The notes under the pieces are model-generated. The model was given only the letters and a program-made list of their open reading frames with translations. It was not told the DNA's origin and did not search any database. A stretch of DNA of 64,000 nucleotides from Paenibacillus spongiae (GTDB taxonomy: Bacteria; Bacillota; Bacilli; Paenibacillales; Paenibacillaceae), in contig NZ_CP091430.1 in assembly GCF_024734895.1 (NCBI RefSeq), forward strand, positions 2,002,501-2,066,500, read 5' to 3'. This document shows, piece by piece, positions 27,238 through 34,882 of this stretch (positions within the stretch are counted from its first letter, which is position 1; each line of letters opens with the position of its first letter). The position numbers and the translations under genes are program-made.

Positions 27238-28068
27238 ATGCAAAACATACCGCAAAATGCCGAAGAGATTAACCGCCTCATGTACCATTATGACAACGTC
27301 CATCAGCCGGTGCCATCGATGGATGCCATTACGGAGGCGCATGTCAAGCAATATCGGGAGCAAGGGTTTGTTGCCGTCGGGCAAGTGTTGAACAAGGAAC
27401 AAGTCGACGGTTCCGTCGCTGCGATAATGGAAACGATCTTCGATCGGGAGACGAAGGTGAACGTACAATTCACCAAGCCGCAAGACGACCTGAAGACCGA
27501 TGAGGAGCGGGAATTGGCCGTCCGCAAAGTTTTTGATTTCGTTGACTTTCATGAAGAGCTGCATGCAATCGCTTACCATCCCGATATCATATCCTTCGTC
27601 GAAAGATTGCTGGGGGAAGAGGCGAAGCTTGCGCAAAATCAGGCCTTATTAAAGCCTCCTTACGGTGGCGCCGAGAAGCCGTGGCATCAAGATATGGCTT
27701 ACGGCAACGTAGCCTATGACAAAGCGGTCGTCGGCGTCTGGATCGCATTGGACGAAGCGGCGCTTGATAACGGCTGCATGCACGTTATTCCGCGCTCTCA
27801 TATGGACGGCGGCGTCCCGCATTACTCCGTTCGCGATTGGCAGATCTGCGATACGAATGTGCCGGTAGAGAAAGATACGGCTATTCCGCTTCAACCTGGG
27901 GGAGCCTTGTTTTTCCACGGTTTGCTTTATCACGGGACGCCTAACAATTTCTCAGACCAGCGCCGGCGCTCGCTGCAGTTTCATTATGTACCCAAGTCGG
28001 CTCAGAAGCTGACGCACGCCGAATACAAACGGATGTTTACGAATGAAATGACTTCAGCGGAATGCTGA
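27238..28068 (+). CDS. PhyH-family Fe(II)/2-oxoglutarate dioxygenase
   Basis: This 276-residue enzyme is a second member of the PhyH family. The iron ligands His150-x-Asp152 (PWHQDMAYGN) and a C-terminal HGTPNNFSDQRRRSLQFHY segment supply the remaining ligand and the 2-oxoglutarate contacts. It is only distantly similar to the PhyH protein at 25.3 kb, so it is not a recent duplicate. It is the first gene of a four-gene operon: dioxygenase, hydrolase, ferritin-like protein, GH172 enzyme. Confidence 0.9.
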   Translation: MQNIPQNAEEINRLMYHYDNVHQPVPSMDAITEAHVKQYREQGFVAVGQVLNKEQVDGSVAAIMETIFDRETKVNVQFTKPQDDLKTDEERELAVRKVFDFVDFHEELHAIAYHPDIISFVERLLGEEAKLAQNQALLKPPYGGAEKPWHQDMAYGNVAYDKAVVGVWIALDEAALDNGCMHVIPRSHMDGGVPHYSVRDWQICDTNVPVEKDTAIPLQPGGALFFHGLLYHGTPNNFSDQRRRSLQFHYVPKSAQKLTHAEYKRMFTNEMTSAEC

Positions 28069-28085
28069 ACGGGAGGGAAGAGCGA

Positions 28086-29177
28086 ATGCAACAGAATCGA
28101 ACGATCCATACGGATCGATATTACACGTCGACCGAGCAGCTCATGCGCGTATACGATACCAATTCCCGCAGAATGGGATTGGCAGACGAACCTGCCATTG
28201 ATGAATACAAGGAATGGAGAAGTAACCTTGTTGCCAAACTGCGGGAAATTACCGGCCTGAATCAAATGGAACGATGCCCGCTCGAGCCTGAGCTTATCGA
28301 ATCGACGCAGATGGACGGGTACCGGAGAGAGAAGTGGACGATCGAGACGGAGCAGGGCGTAAGAATGCCTTTCTATATCCTCATCCCGCAAGACGGGAAT
28401 GACGGGGGCGGTAAATTGCGCTGCATGATTACCCCTCACGGTCATGCCAGCGGAGGGAAATATTCACCTGCTGCCCGAACCGATATCCCTTCAATCGCCG
28501 ATGCGGTAACCAATTATAATTACGGTTACGGTGAAAGGTTTGTCAAGCAAGGCTACATTGTATTCTGCCCCGATGCGAGAGGCTTCGGTGAACGGAGAGA
28601 GTGGATGCTGCAAGGAGACGAGGAGCATGCTTTCTTGAATAGCACCTGCGTGGCTTTAAATCATGTCGCGATCAGTCTTGGCCGTTCTCTCACGGGAATG
28701 TGGGTATGGGACCTCATGCGATTGATCGATTATATCCAGTCACGCGACGATTGCGATGCGTCAAGGATTGGCTGTGCCGGATTGTCTGGCGGAGGGCTTC
28801 AGACGCTGTGGCTGGCTGCGATGGACGAAAGAGTGCGCTGTGCGGTTGTGAGCGGATATTTCTATGGATACAAAGATTCTCTACTGAAGCTGTCGCAAAA
28901 TTGCGGCTGTAATTATGTGCCCCATCTGTGGAATTATGCCGATATGGGAGACATCGGCGCCTTGATCGCTCCAAGAGCGCTTCTAATCGAAACCGGGACC
29001 CGTGACGGCTTGAACGGGGAGCGCGGGATGGTCAATGTGACGGAACAAGTGGCAGTCACTCAGCGGGCTTACGCATTGTGGGGACAGGAGGATCGCCTGC
29101 ATCATCATATATTTGAAGGAGCCCATCTGTGGGATGGCCAGGAAACGGATGCATTTGTAAACAAAGCGTTGGGCTAA
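28086..29177 (+). CDS. alpha/beta hydrolase, acetyl-xylan-esterase-like
   Basis: This 363-residue serine hydrolase has the nucleophile elbow GLSGGG (Ser near residue 238) and a likely acid residue in the ETGTRDGLNG segment. The catalytic His is in the FEGAHLWDG segment, and the oxyanion region is TPHGHASGG. There is no signal peptide, so it acts in the cytoplasm. GGGAGGG lies 7 nt before the ATG, and the gene follows the PhyH gene by 17 nt. It probably removes an acyl group from an imported sugar or related compound; the substrate is inferred from neighbours only. Confidence 0.85.
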   Translation: MQQNRTIHTDRYYTSTEQLMRVYDTNSRRMGLADEPAIDEYKEWRSNLVAKLREITGLNQMERCPLEPELIESTQMDGYRREKWTIETEQGVRMPFYILIPQDGNDGGGKLRCMITPHGHASGGKYSPAARTDIPSIADAVTNYNYGYGERFVKQGYIVFCPDARGFGERREWMLQGDEEHAFLNSTCVALNHVAISLGRSLTGMWVWDLMRLIDYIQSRDDCDASRIGCAGLSGGGLQTLWLAAMDERVRCAVVSGYFYGYKDSLLKLSQNCGCNYVPHLWNYADMGDIGALIAPRALLIETGTRDGLNGERGMVNVTEQVAVTQRAYALWGQEDRLHHHIFEGAHLWDGQETDAFVNKALG

Positions 29178-29261
29178 AGCGGCTGGAATGGTTCATACGC
29201 GCAGCCGGGAGCATTCGACGGACTGCAAGTGAAATGAAACCTTATGAAAGAAGGTGCTTCA

Positions 29262-30623
29262 ATGAGAGTTCAAATGGACAATTTAGGGATTCCCCCTCTT
29301 GCCGGCATTTGCAGCTATGAAGAAGCTTGCAAGACGGGCTACGCTGTCGAATTTAACGTAACGCTATTGAAGCGGTTCAATTATATCAAATCGAGGCTGA
29401 ATGCGATCTTTGCCGCCCATCTTGCCCGGACGCCGGAATGGGAGGTCAAATGTGCGTTCAGTCTGCATTTGTGGTTGGATGCGGAGCATGCGGCCTTGCT
29501 GCGTAAGCGGGTGTCCGAAATGCGCGAGCCGCCCCTCCAATTGGATCAGACGCCCGATCCGAAGCTGGAGCAGCTGATGGATGAAGTGATCCGCTCGGAG
29601 AATACGCTGGAGCTGCTGACGGGAATTTACGGGGTCATCAAGCCGGAGATGATTCGTTCGATCCGCAAGCACCTGGAAGAGACGAATCCGTTAACCGATT
29701 ATCCGACCTGCAGGGTTCTCAAGACGATTCTGCGGGAAGAAGAGGAGATGCAGGCATGGGGCGAACAAGCGTTGGCCGCTTTGATGCTGCAGGAAGACGA
29801 CGTCACCCGCTCCCGGAAGTGGGAAGAGCATCTGCGAGCGTTCATGCATGAGGCCGGCGGAATCTTCGGCGATTTGAAAGCGCTGCCGGAGAAGCGCCAC
29901 TCATCGCCGCGTTCGGATGGCGGTGAATACGAAATGGACGTTATGCCGAAGCGGGATCCGCGATTCATCGACATGTTTAACCGATCGGCAGAAATCGATG
30001 CCTATTACAAAGACGAGGCGAGGGAATATGACGAGCGGACCTACGCCTTATTATATAAGCGGCTGCGGGAGATGGACGTGCCGGAATGGATGGGGCCAAT
30101 CCTGTACCGGACCAAGAACAAGCCTTGGGACTATTACGCCGATTTATCCCGGCAGCTGTGGGATGAAGCGCGCCATGCGATGATGGGCGAGGTCGGCTTG
30201 TATGCGCACGGGGTGCCGTTCTATAAGTACCCGATCGATATCAGCTCTTCCGTTTCCCTGAATACCCGGTTCGAGCCGATTGAAGCGCACTTGGTGCTGT
30301 GGGCCATTGAGCAGGGACTGATGAACAAGAAGACCGGTAAGCATTGGGAATGGGTAATCGCCCAAAAGTCGGATCATGAGCTGGCAACGTTATTTCAGGA
30401 TTACGATTGGGCGGATGAAGTGCTCCATGCGCAGATCGGCCGCAAGTGGCTCCTGCTCGACTACGGCAGTCTGGAGAAGATGCACGCGCAAACAAAGCCG
30501 CTGTGGGAAAAATGGGGGGACGGGTCGGGCGGCAATGCTCCTCTGTCCAATCACGATAAGTGGTGGGACGACTTCATATCGGAAATTCGAGAGCGGCGGG
30601 AAGCCGTCAGAAGCGGAGGATGA
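29262..30623 (+). CDS. ferritin-like di-iron protein
   Basis: This 453-residue protein is one whose product I cannot name exactly. It has the ligand set of a ferritin-like di-iron carboxylate site: a Glu cluster at 159-162 (REEEEMQAW), E302-x-x-H305 (DEARH), E341 (PIEAH), and E386-x-x-H389 (DEVLH). Family members activate O2 or store iron. Start: AGAAGGT before ATG. It lies inside an operon with a dioxygenase and two sugar-type hydrolases, which fits an oxidative step on a sugar-linked compound. No signal peptide or membrane span is present. Confidence 0.75.
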   Translation: MRVQMDNLGIPPLAGICSYEEACKTGYAVEFNVTLLKRFNYIKSRLNAIFAAHLARTPEWEVKCAFSLHLWLDAEHAALLRKRVSEMREPPLQLDQTPDPKLEQLMDEVIRSENTLELLTGIYGVIKPEMIRSIRKHLEETNPLTDYPTCRVLKTILREEEEMQAWGEQALAALMLQEDDVTRSRKWEEHLRAFMHEAGGIFGDLKALPEKRHSSPRSDGGEYEMDVMPKRDPRFIDMFNRSAEIDAYYKDEAREYDERTYALLYKRLREMDVPEWMGPILYRTKNKPWDYYADLSRQLWDEARHAMMGEVGLYAHGVPFYKYPIDISSSVSLNTRFEPIEAHLVLWAIEQGLMNKKTGKHWEWVIAQKSDHELATLFQDYDWADEVLHAQIGRKWLLLDYGSLEKMHAQTKPLWEKWGDGSGGNAPLSNHDKWWDDFISEIRERREAVRSGG

Positions 30624-30628
30624 TTAAG

Positions 30629-31753
30629 ATGACAAGTTTGCTAGCAGGCATCTGCCAAATTCGCAGCAATATCAAAACGAAACGCGTTTCCAGCTATGAC
30701 AGAAGCGGAGGGAACGCGGACTGGATTGAGATCAAAGCGGGAGAAACGGCTGAGCTGGCCTTGATTCCACGGGCCGGTATCATTAAGCATATTTGGATTA
30801 CGCTCATGACTCCGGATCCGATGATCAGGCGCAATGCCGTCATCCGGATGTATTGGGATCAGGAACAGGCGCCGAGCGTAGAAGCTCCCTTGGGGGATTT
30901 CTTCGGTCAAGGGTGGGGAGAAGAATACAACTTCGTCTCGCTTCCCTTGGCGGCCGCACCCAGTGCCGGGAAGGCGCTGAACTGCTATTTTCCGATGCCG
31001 TTCGGCGACGGGGCGAGAATTACGCTGGAGAACCAGTCGGAGCATGCCATCGAGAGATTTTATTACTATGTCGATTACGAGGAGCATCTCACCATGCCGG
31101 AAACGATGGGCCGTTTTCACGCTTGGTGGAACAAGGAATTGACGGAGTCGCATCCCGAGGAAGGGGAGACGGAATGGGGAATCGTCGGTCCTCAAGGCTC
31201 CAACCGTTCCGATGCGAACAATTATTTGCTTGCCGATATCGCAGGCAAGGGACATTTTGTCGGCGTGAATTATTATGTCGATAATCCGGGACCGATGTGG
31301 TATGGCGAAGGCGACGACATGTGGATCGTTGACGGCGAGCCGTGGCCGGGATCCCTGCACGGAACGGGAACGGAGGATTTCTTCAATAGCTCATGGTGTC
31401 CGAATGAGATCTATTTGCATCCTTATTTCGGCTATGCCCGAATTCCGCAGCATAAATTAGGCTGGATGGGGAGAACGCATTGTTGCCGGTTTATGATGGA
31501 GGATCCCGTCTACTTTGACAAGTCGCTTCGCGCCAGCATCGAACATGGTCATGACAACGCGCTCACGCTGGATATTTGCACCGTTTCGTATTGGTATCAG
31601 ATGGAGCCTCACAAAGTATTCCCTCCATTGCCGGCCAAGGAATCCCGGGGCAATATGCCTGAAATCAATCATACGGATGTCCATCGCTGGCGTCATGAGT
31701 GGAGGAAGGCGCTGGGCTCCGGGAAGACACTGTGGGGGCACGAGCGGGAATAA
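30629..31753 (+). CDS. DUF2961 (GH172) glycosidase
   Basis: This 374-residue protein has the GH172 pattern: an N-terminal jelly-roll with SYDRSGGNADW and GIIKHIWITL, APLGDFFGQGWG in the middle, and a strongly conserved C-terminal segment GEPWPGSLHGTGTEDFFNS. GH172 enzymes act on fructofuranosides and arabinofuranosides. The start follows GCGGAGG. It is 5 nt after the ferritin-like gene and ends the operon. No signal peptide, so the substrate is handled inside the cell. Confidence 0.88.
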   Translation: MTSLLAGICQIRSNIKTKRVSSYDRSGGNADWIEIKAGETAELALIPRAGIIKHIWITLMTPDPMIRRNAVIRMYWDQEQAPSVEAPLGDFFGQGWGEEYNFVSLPLAAAPSAGKALNCYFPMPFGDGARITLENQSEHAIERFYYYVDYEEHLTMPETMGRFHAWWNKELTESHPEEGETEWGIVGPQGSNRSDANNYLLADIAGKGHFVGVNYYVDNPGPMWYGEGDDMWIVDGEPWPGSLHGTGTEDFFNSSWCPNEIYLHPYFGYARIPQHKLGWMGRTHCCRFMMEDPVYFDKSLRASIEHGHDNALTLDICTVSYWYQMEPHKVFPPLPAKESRGNMPEINHTDVHRWRHEWRKALGSGKTLWGHERE

Positions 31754-31763
31754 GAGGGAGAGA

Positions 31764-31806
31764 AGGGCTGTCCTATTCTAGCGTCGGATGACTTTAGGAC
31801 AGCCCT
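31764..31806. terminator. terminator of the PhyH-GH172 operon
   Basis: The perfect 11-bp stem AGGGCTGTCCT / AGGACAGCCCT starts 10 nt after the stop codon. A convergent GH26 gene ends 33 nt further on, so it can serve both. Confidence 0.85.
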
Positions 31807-31838
31807 CTGTATATACGTCCTTAGGCCCGGATGATGAA

Positions 31839-32870
31839 TTAGAGCGGGTAAGATTTCAAGTCCGGCAGCTGTTCCCTTGTAATCACGAGCGGATGCGAAT
31901 AGAATTTTTTCAGCTTATCGAGCTTCGTATGCGATTCCGAATAGGTCGTTTTGTCGTCTTCTTGGACGTATACGAATCCGCCGCACCACGTACAGAACCA
32001 GGACCAGAGCACATCGTCCTTCAATAATAAATCGGGGTCGGGAATAGGACCATTCTCCGAGAGGGCAATGATCTTGCTCTCGTTGGTGTATGAAAGCGCT
32101 TGCTCAAAACGCTCATGCAAGGAGGTATGCTGTCCCGGTTTGTCGTAGACATCTTCTCCGATAATATCGACATATTCATCGCCGGGATACCAGTCTTTGG
32201 CCTGGCCGTTCCAAACCCAGATTAAGTTGTGCAGCCCATGATGATGTGTCAGCCGTTCATACATAAGTCGCCACAGCATTATGCATGGCCCAGGACCTTT
32301 GGCCCCCCACCAGAACCAAGCGCCGGATGCTTCGTGCAGCGGTCGCCATAATACGGGAATGTCATGATCCTGCAGTTTCTTCAGCTGTACCGCAATGGCG
32401 TCGATATCCCTGATAATCAAGGCGTAATCTTCCGATGTCCGGTCGTTCATGGCCTTGGCGATGTCGAACGTAGTGGCACGGGTATAGAACCCGCTGTACC
32501 ACATGGCATCCGGCGGCTCGTTCGGCAGATCCTTGGGCGCATTCCAATGCCAGCTGAACGTAACGATTCCGCCTTCCTGCCACCAAGCGATTGCAGCTTC
32601 GGTCTCGTCGGAAGAGGTGCCGAATTCGACTCGCGAAGGGGAATAGTCCATGAAATCGAATCCGCATACGGCCGGGTATTTCCCGGTTTCTTGATGAACG
32701 ATCTTGATTTCCGCCGGGTTCAAGCCGGGTGCCTGCTGGCCGGACAGGATTCGTTCGCCGTACATATCGCATAGATATTTCATCAGCCTTCTTGCGTTGA
32801 CCGATGCCTGCGGATTGATTAACGCGGGCTTCACTTCATAATGAGCATTGCGCTTACGTTGAATTTTCAT
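31839..32870 (-). CDS. GH26 beta-mannanase-like glycosidase
   Basis: This 343-residue clan-A glycosidase shows the GH26 signatures. The acid/base Glu180 is in WRPLHEASGAWFWW, the nucleophile Glu272 in ALSENGP, and the GQQAPGLNP start region and GFDFMDYSP segment are also present. The ATG was set by AAAGGAGG 7 nt upstream. It has no signal peptide, so it would cut short mannan-type oligosaccharides in the cytoplasm rather than polymers outside. It is a single gene convergent with the GH172 operon. A palindrome (32921-32944) upstream may be its operator. Confidence 0.88.
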   Translation of the reverse strand: MKIQRKRNAHYEVKPALINPQASVNARRLMKYLCDMYGERILSGQQAPGLNPAEIKIVHQETGKYPAVCGFDFMDYSPSRVEFGTSSDETEAAIAWWQEGGIVTFSWHWNAPKDLPNEPPDAMWYSGFYTRATTFDIAKAMNDRTSEDYALIIRDIDAIAVQLKKLQDHDIPVLWRPLHEASGAWFWWGAKGPGPCIMLWRLMYERLTHHHGLHNLIWVWNGQAKDWYPGDEYVDIIGEDVYDKPGQHTSLHERFEQALSYTNESKIIALSENGPIPDPDLLLKDDVLWSWFCTWCGGFVYVQEDDKTTYSESHTKLDKLKKFYSHPLVITREQLPDLKSYPL

Positions 32871-33132
32871 TTGAATGCCTCCTTTACGGTTTGAGAACCA
32901 TGTTATCACAAATTTAGTTATATATTAATAACAAAGTTAATATATTACTTTTGAACCATTTATTGATTTAGGTTCTTTTGTGGGTGCGAGACAGTGGTCT
33001 GTTATTGTATAAATCTCAATTACAACCTAAATTTTAGGGGAAATTCTGCGAATTTCCTTGATTTCATGCGATTTAACCCGAAAAAAAAGCGATTCTTGCT
33101 AAAATGACGCTAATTAACATAACAAAATGATA

Positions 33133-33161
33133 TTGACATTATTAGCTTCTTGTTATTAAAT
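33133..33161 (+). promoter_or_regulatory. candidate promoter of the 33-46 kb operon
   Basis: TTGACA (33133-33138), a 17-bp spacer, then TTAAAT (33156-33161). The -35 is perfect and the -10 matches four of six. It lies about 200 nt before the binding-protein start. Confidence 0.45.
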
Positions 33162-33244
33162 GGATTTGTGATTTCGTATATTTTACCATGTTAAGGTTTA
33201 TTTGTTAGCCACTATGAAGGGGGAGTTGAATCACCGGGTAATGT

Positions 33245-33256
33245 TTTTACGCTAAC
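33245..33256 (+). promoter_or_regulatory. LacI-type operator candidate
   Basis: TTTTACGCTAAC matches 10 of 12 positions of the palindrome GTTAACGCTAAC found in the promoter at 48890. The right half is perfect and a central CG is present, as LacI-family operators require. It lies 100 nt before the binding-protein gene. An overlapping perfect palindrome CTAACTGTTAG (33252-33262) could be an alternative site. Confidence 0.4.
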
Positions 33257-33356
33257 TGTTAGTTGTGCGTGATCATGTTGTGTGGTTCAAGAGTTTCAAG
33301 AGCGATGTATCGTTATGAAAAGAAATCCATCTAAATCAAAGTGGAGGTGTCATCGC

Positions 33357-34730
33357 ATGAAAAAAATGAAAGTGCTTACATTGATGGTGCTTTATTTGGC
33401 GCTGGCCGTGGTCATTGCGGCATGCGGTACGGAGACAACAGGATCGAATCAACCGCCGGAACCGGAAAACACGAGCAAGCCCGCTAACAATCCATCAACC
33501 GAAGAGACAGGCGAAGACGAGCCGGTGCAGACACAAGATTTGGGAGGCAGAACGATCAAGATCGCAGCATGGTGGGACGAAACGCCGCAGCCTGTTGACG
33601 ATACGGGCAAAGCGTTGATTGAGAACCAGAAAGCCATTGAGCAGAAATACAATGTGAAATTCGAGTATGTCAACGTTCCGTTCGGCGATTACTTTCAGCA
33701 GTTTACGACGACAACGATGGCCGGGCAGCCCTTCGCCGATATCGTGAGATTGCAGTATGATTGGCAGCTTACGTCAATACCAAAAGGCCAGATCATGAAA
33801 TTGAGCGATTACATGGATATCGCCGAATATCCTCATCTGGAGAAAGGCTATCCGATCCTCGGTGAAGATTACAGCTTCGGAGTAAAATGGGGAATCAGTG
33901 ACGGCGGCATTGTCTACAATCGGGAGATCTTCAAAAGACTCGGATTAACGGACCCGCAGGATCTGGTGGACCAAGGAAAATGGAATTGGGAGGAGTTCAG
34001 CAAGCTGGCCAAGCAGGCGACGCAGGATTCGAACAATGACGGCAAACCGGACACATGGGGCTGGTCGGGCTGGAATATGGAAACGGCCCAATTCCTCATC
34101 GTATCCAACGGCGGTACGGTTGCCGACGATGACGCAGGCAAAGAAATGCTTACGGATTCCAAGACGATTGAAGCGCTCGACTTCCTGAACAAAATGTACA
34201 ATGTCGATAAAGTGGTCAAGGTCGCGAAAGGCGATGTGGACAACTGGGAAGAGCGAGTGACCTTCGGTGATGGCGATGTTGCGATGACCTACAGCTGGAC
34301 TTGGATTAACGGCGATTATAAGAAGAAGAACATCGATTACGGATTTGTGCCGTTCCCGATGGGGCCGCAAGGAACGGATTACAGCGCGCCGGTATCCGGA
34401 GGCCATGCCTGGGTTATTCCTACAGGCGTTAAGGATCCGGACGTGGTTGCGAAAATTTATGCCGAACTCCGGAACATACCAAGCAAGGAGGACTACATCG
34501 GTCAAGACCTCCTGGAGCAGTACTACAGCACCGAGAAGGATATCGAAATGATCTTGAGCATGTCCGGCAAGGAGAAATTCATGAATTACGGCGCTTATCC
34601 CGATTATCCATTCGGCAAGATGGTAAGCGATGTTGTGAAAAATCAGGTCCCTGCGGCAACGGCTGCAGAGAAAGTGAAGCAGGAGGCTCAAGCAGCGATC
34701 GATAAGGTCCTAAAGGCTAATAGCAAATGA
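33357..34730 (+). CDS. extracellular sugar-binding lipoprotein
   Basis: This 457-residue family-1 solute-binding protein has a signal peptide (MKKMKVLTLMVLYLALAVV), lipobox IAAC and lipidated Cys23. A Pro/Glu/Thr-rich tether follows, then the binding fold, with a DSNNDGKPDTWGW segment that looks like a calcium-binding loop. ATG lies 8 nt after GGAGGT. A stem-loop follows the gene, so it may be made in excess over downstream products. Two permease pairs follow in the operon, and which one it serves cannot be told from sequence. Confidence 0.92.
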   Translation: MKKMKVLTLMVLYLALAVVIAACGTETTGSNQPPEPENTSKPANNPSTEETGEDEPVQTQDLGGRTIKIAAWWDETPQPVDDTGKALIENQKAIEQKYNVKFEYVNVPFGDYFQQFTTTTMAGQPFADIVRLQYDWQLTSIPKGQIMKLSDYMDIAEYPHLEKGYPILGEDYSFGVKWGISDGGIVYNREIFKRLGLTDPQDLVDQGKWNWEEFSKLAKQATQDSNNDGKPDTWGWSGWNMETAQFLIVSNGGTVADDDAGKEMLTDSKTIEALDFLNKMYNVDKVVKVAKGDVDNWEERVTFGDGDVAMTYSWTWINGDYKKKNIDYGFVPFPMGPQGTDYSAPVSGGHAWVIPTGVKDPDVVAKIYAELRNIPSKEDYIGQDLLEQYYSTEKDIEMILSMSGKEKFMNYGAYPDYPFGKMVSDVVKNQVPAATAAEKVKQEAQAAIDKVLKANSK

Positions 34731-34785
34731 CAAGCCGTTAGCAGCTCATCAGCTCTTGAGTGAAAACTTGCATGATGCCATTCGG

Positions 34786-34833
34786 GGAAATCTCCATTGT
34801 TCGCCGTTATTCGTGAAAGTGGAGATTTCCTTC
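34786..34833 (+). terminator. partial terminator after binding-protein gene
   Basis: The perfect 11-bp stem GGAAATCTCCA / TGGAGATTTCC, with a 23-nt loop, is followed by TTCTTCT. It lies between the binding-protein gene and the next gene on the same strand, so partial read-through is likely. Confidence 0.65.
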
Positions 34834-34882
34834 TTCTGCCTGACAGCCATTCGTCTCTAGCCATGAAGAGGGGGCTATAAAG

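Larger units (their letters stand above)
32871..33356. other. AT-rich regulatory region between GH26 and transporter operon
   Basis: About 490 bp separates two divergent genes. It contains a perfect 8-bp inverted repeat (TATATTAA at 32921-32928 and TTAATATA at 32937-32944) near the GH26 start, a sigma-A-like promoter, and a LacI-type half-conserved operator further right. No credible small gene is seen. Confidence 0.55.
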
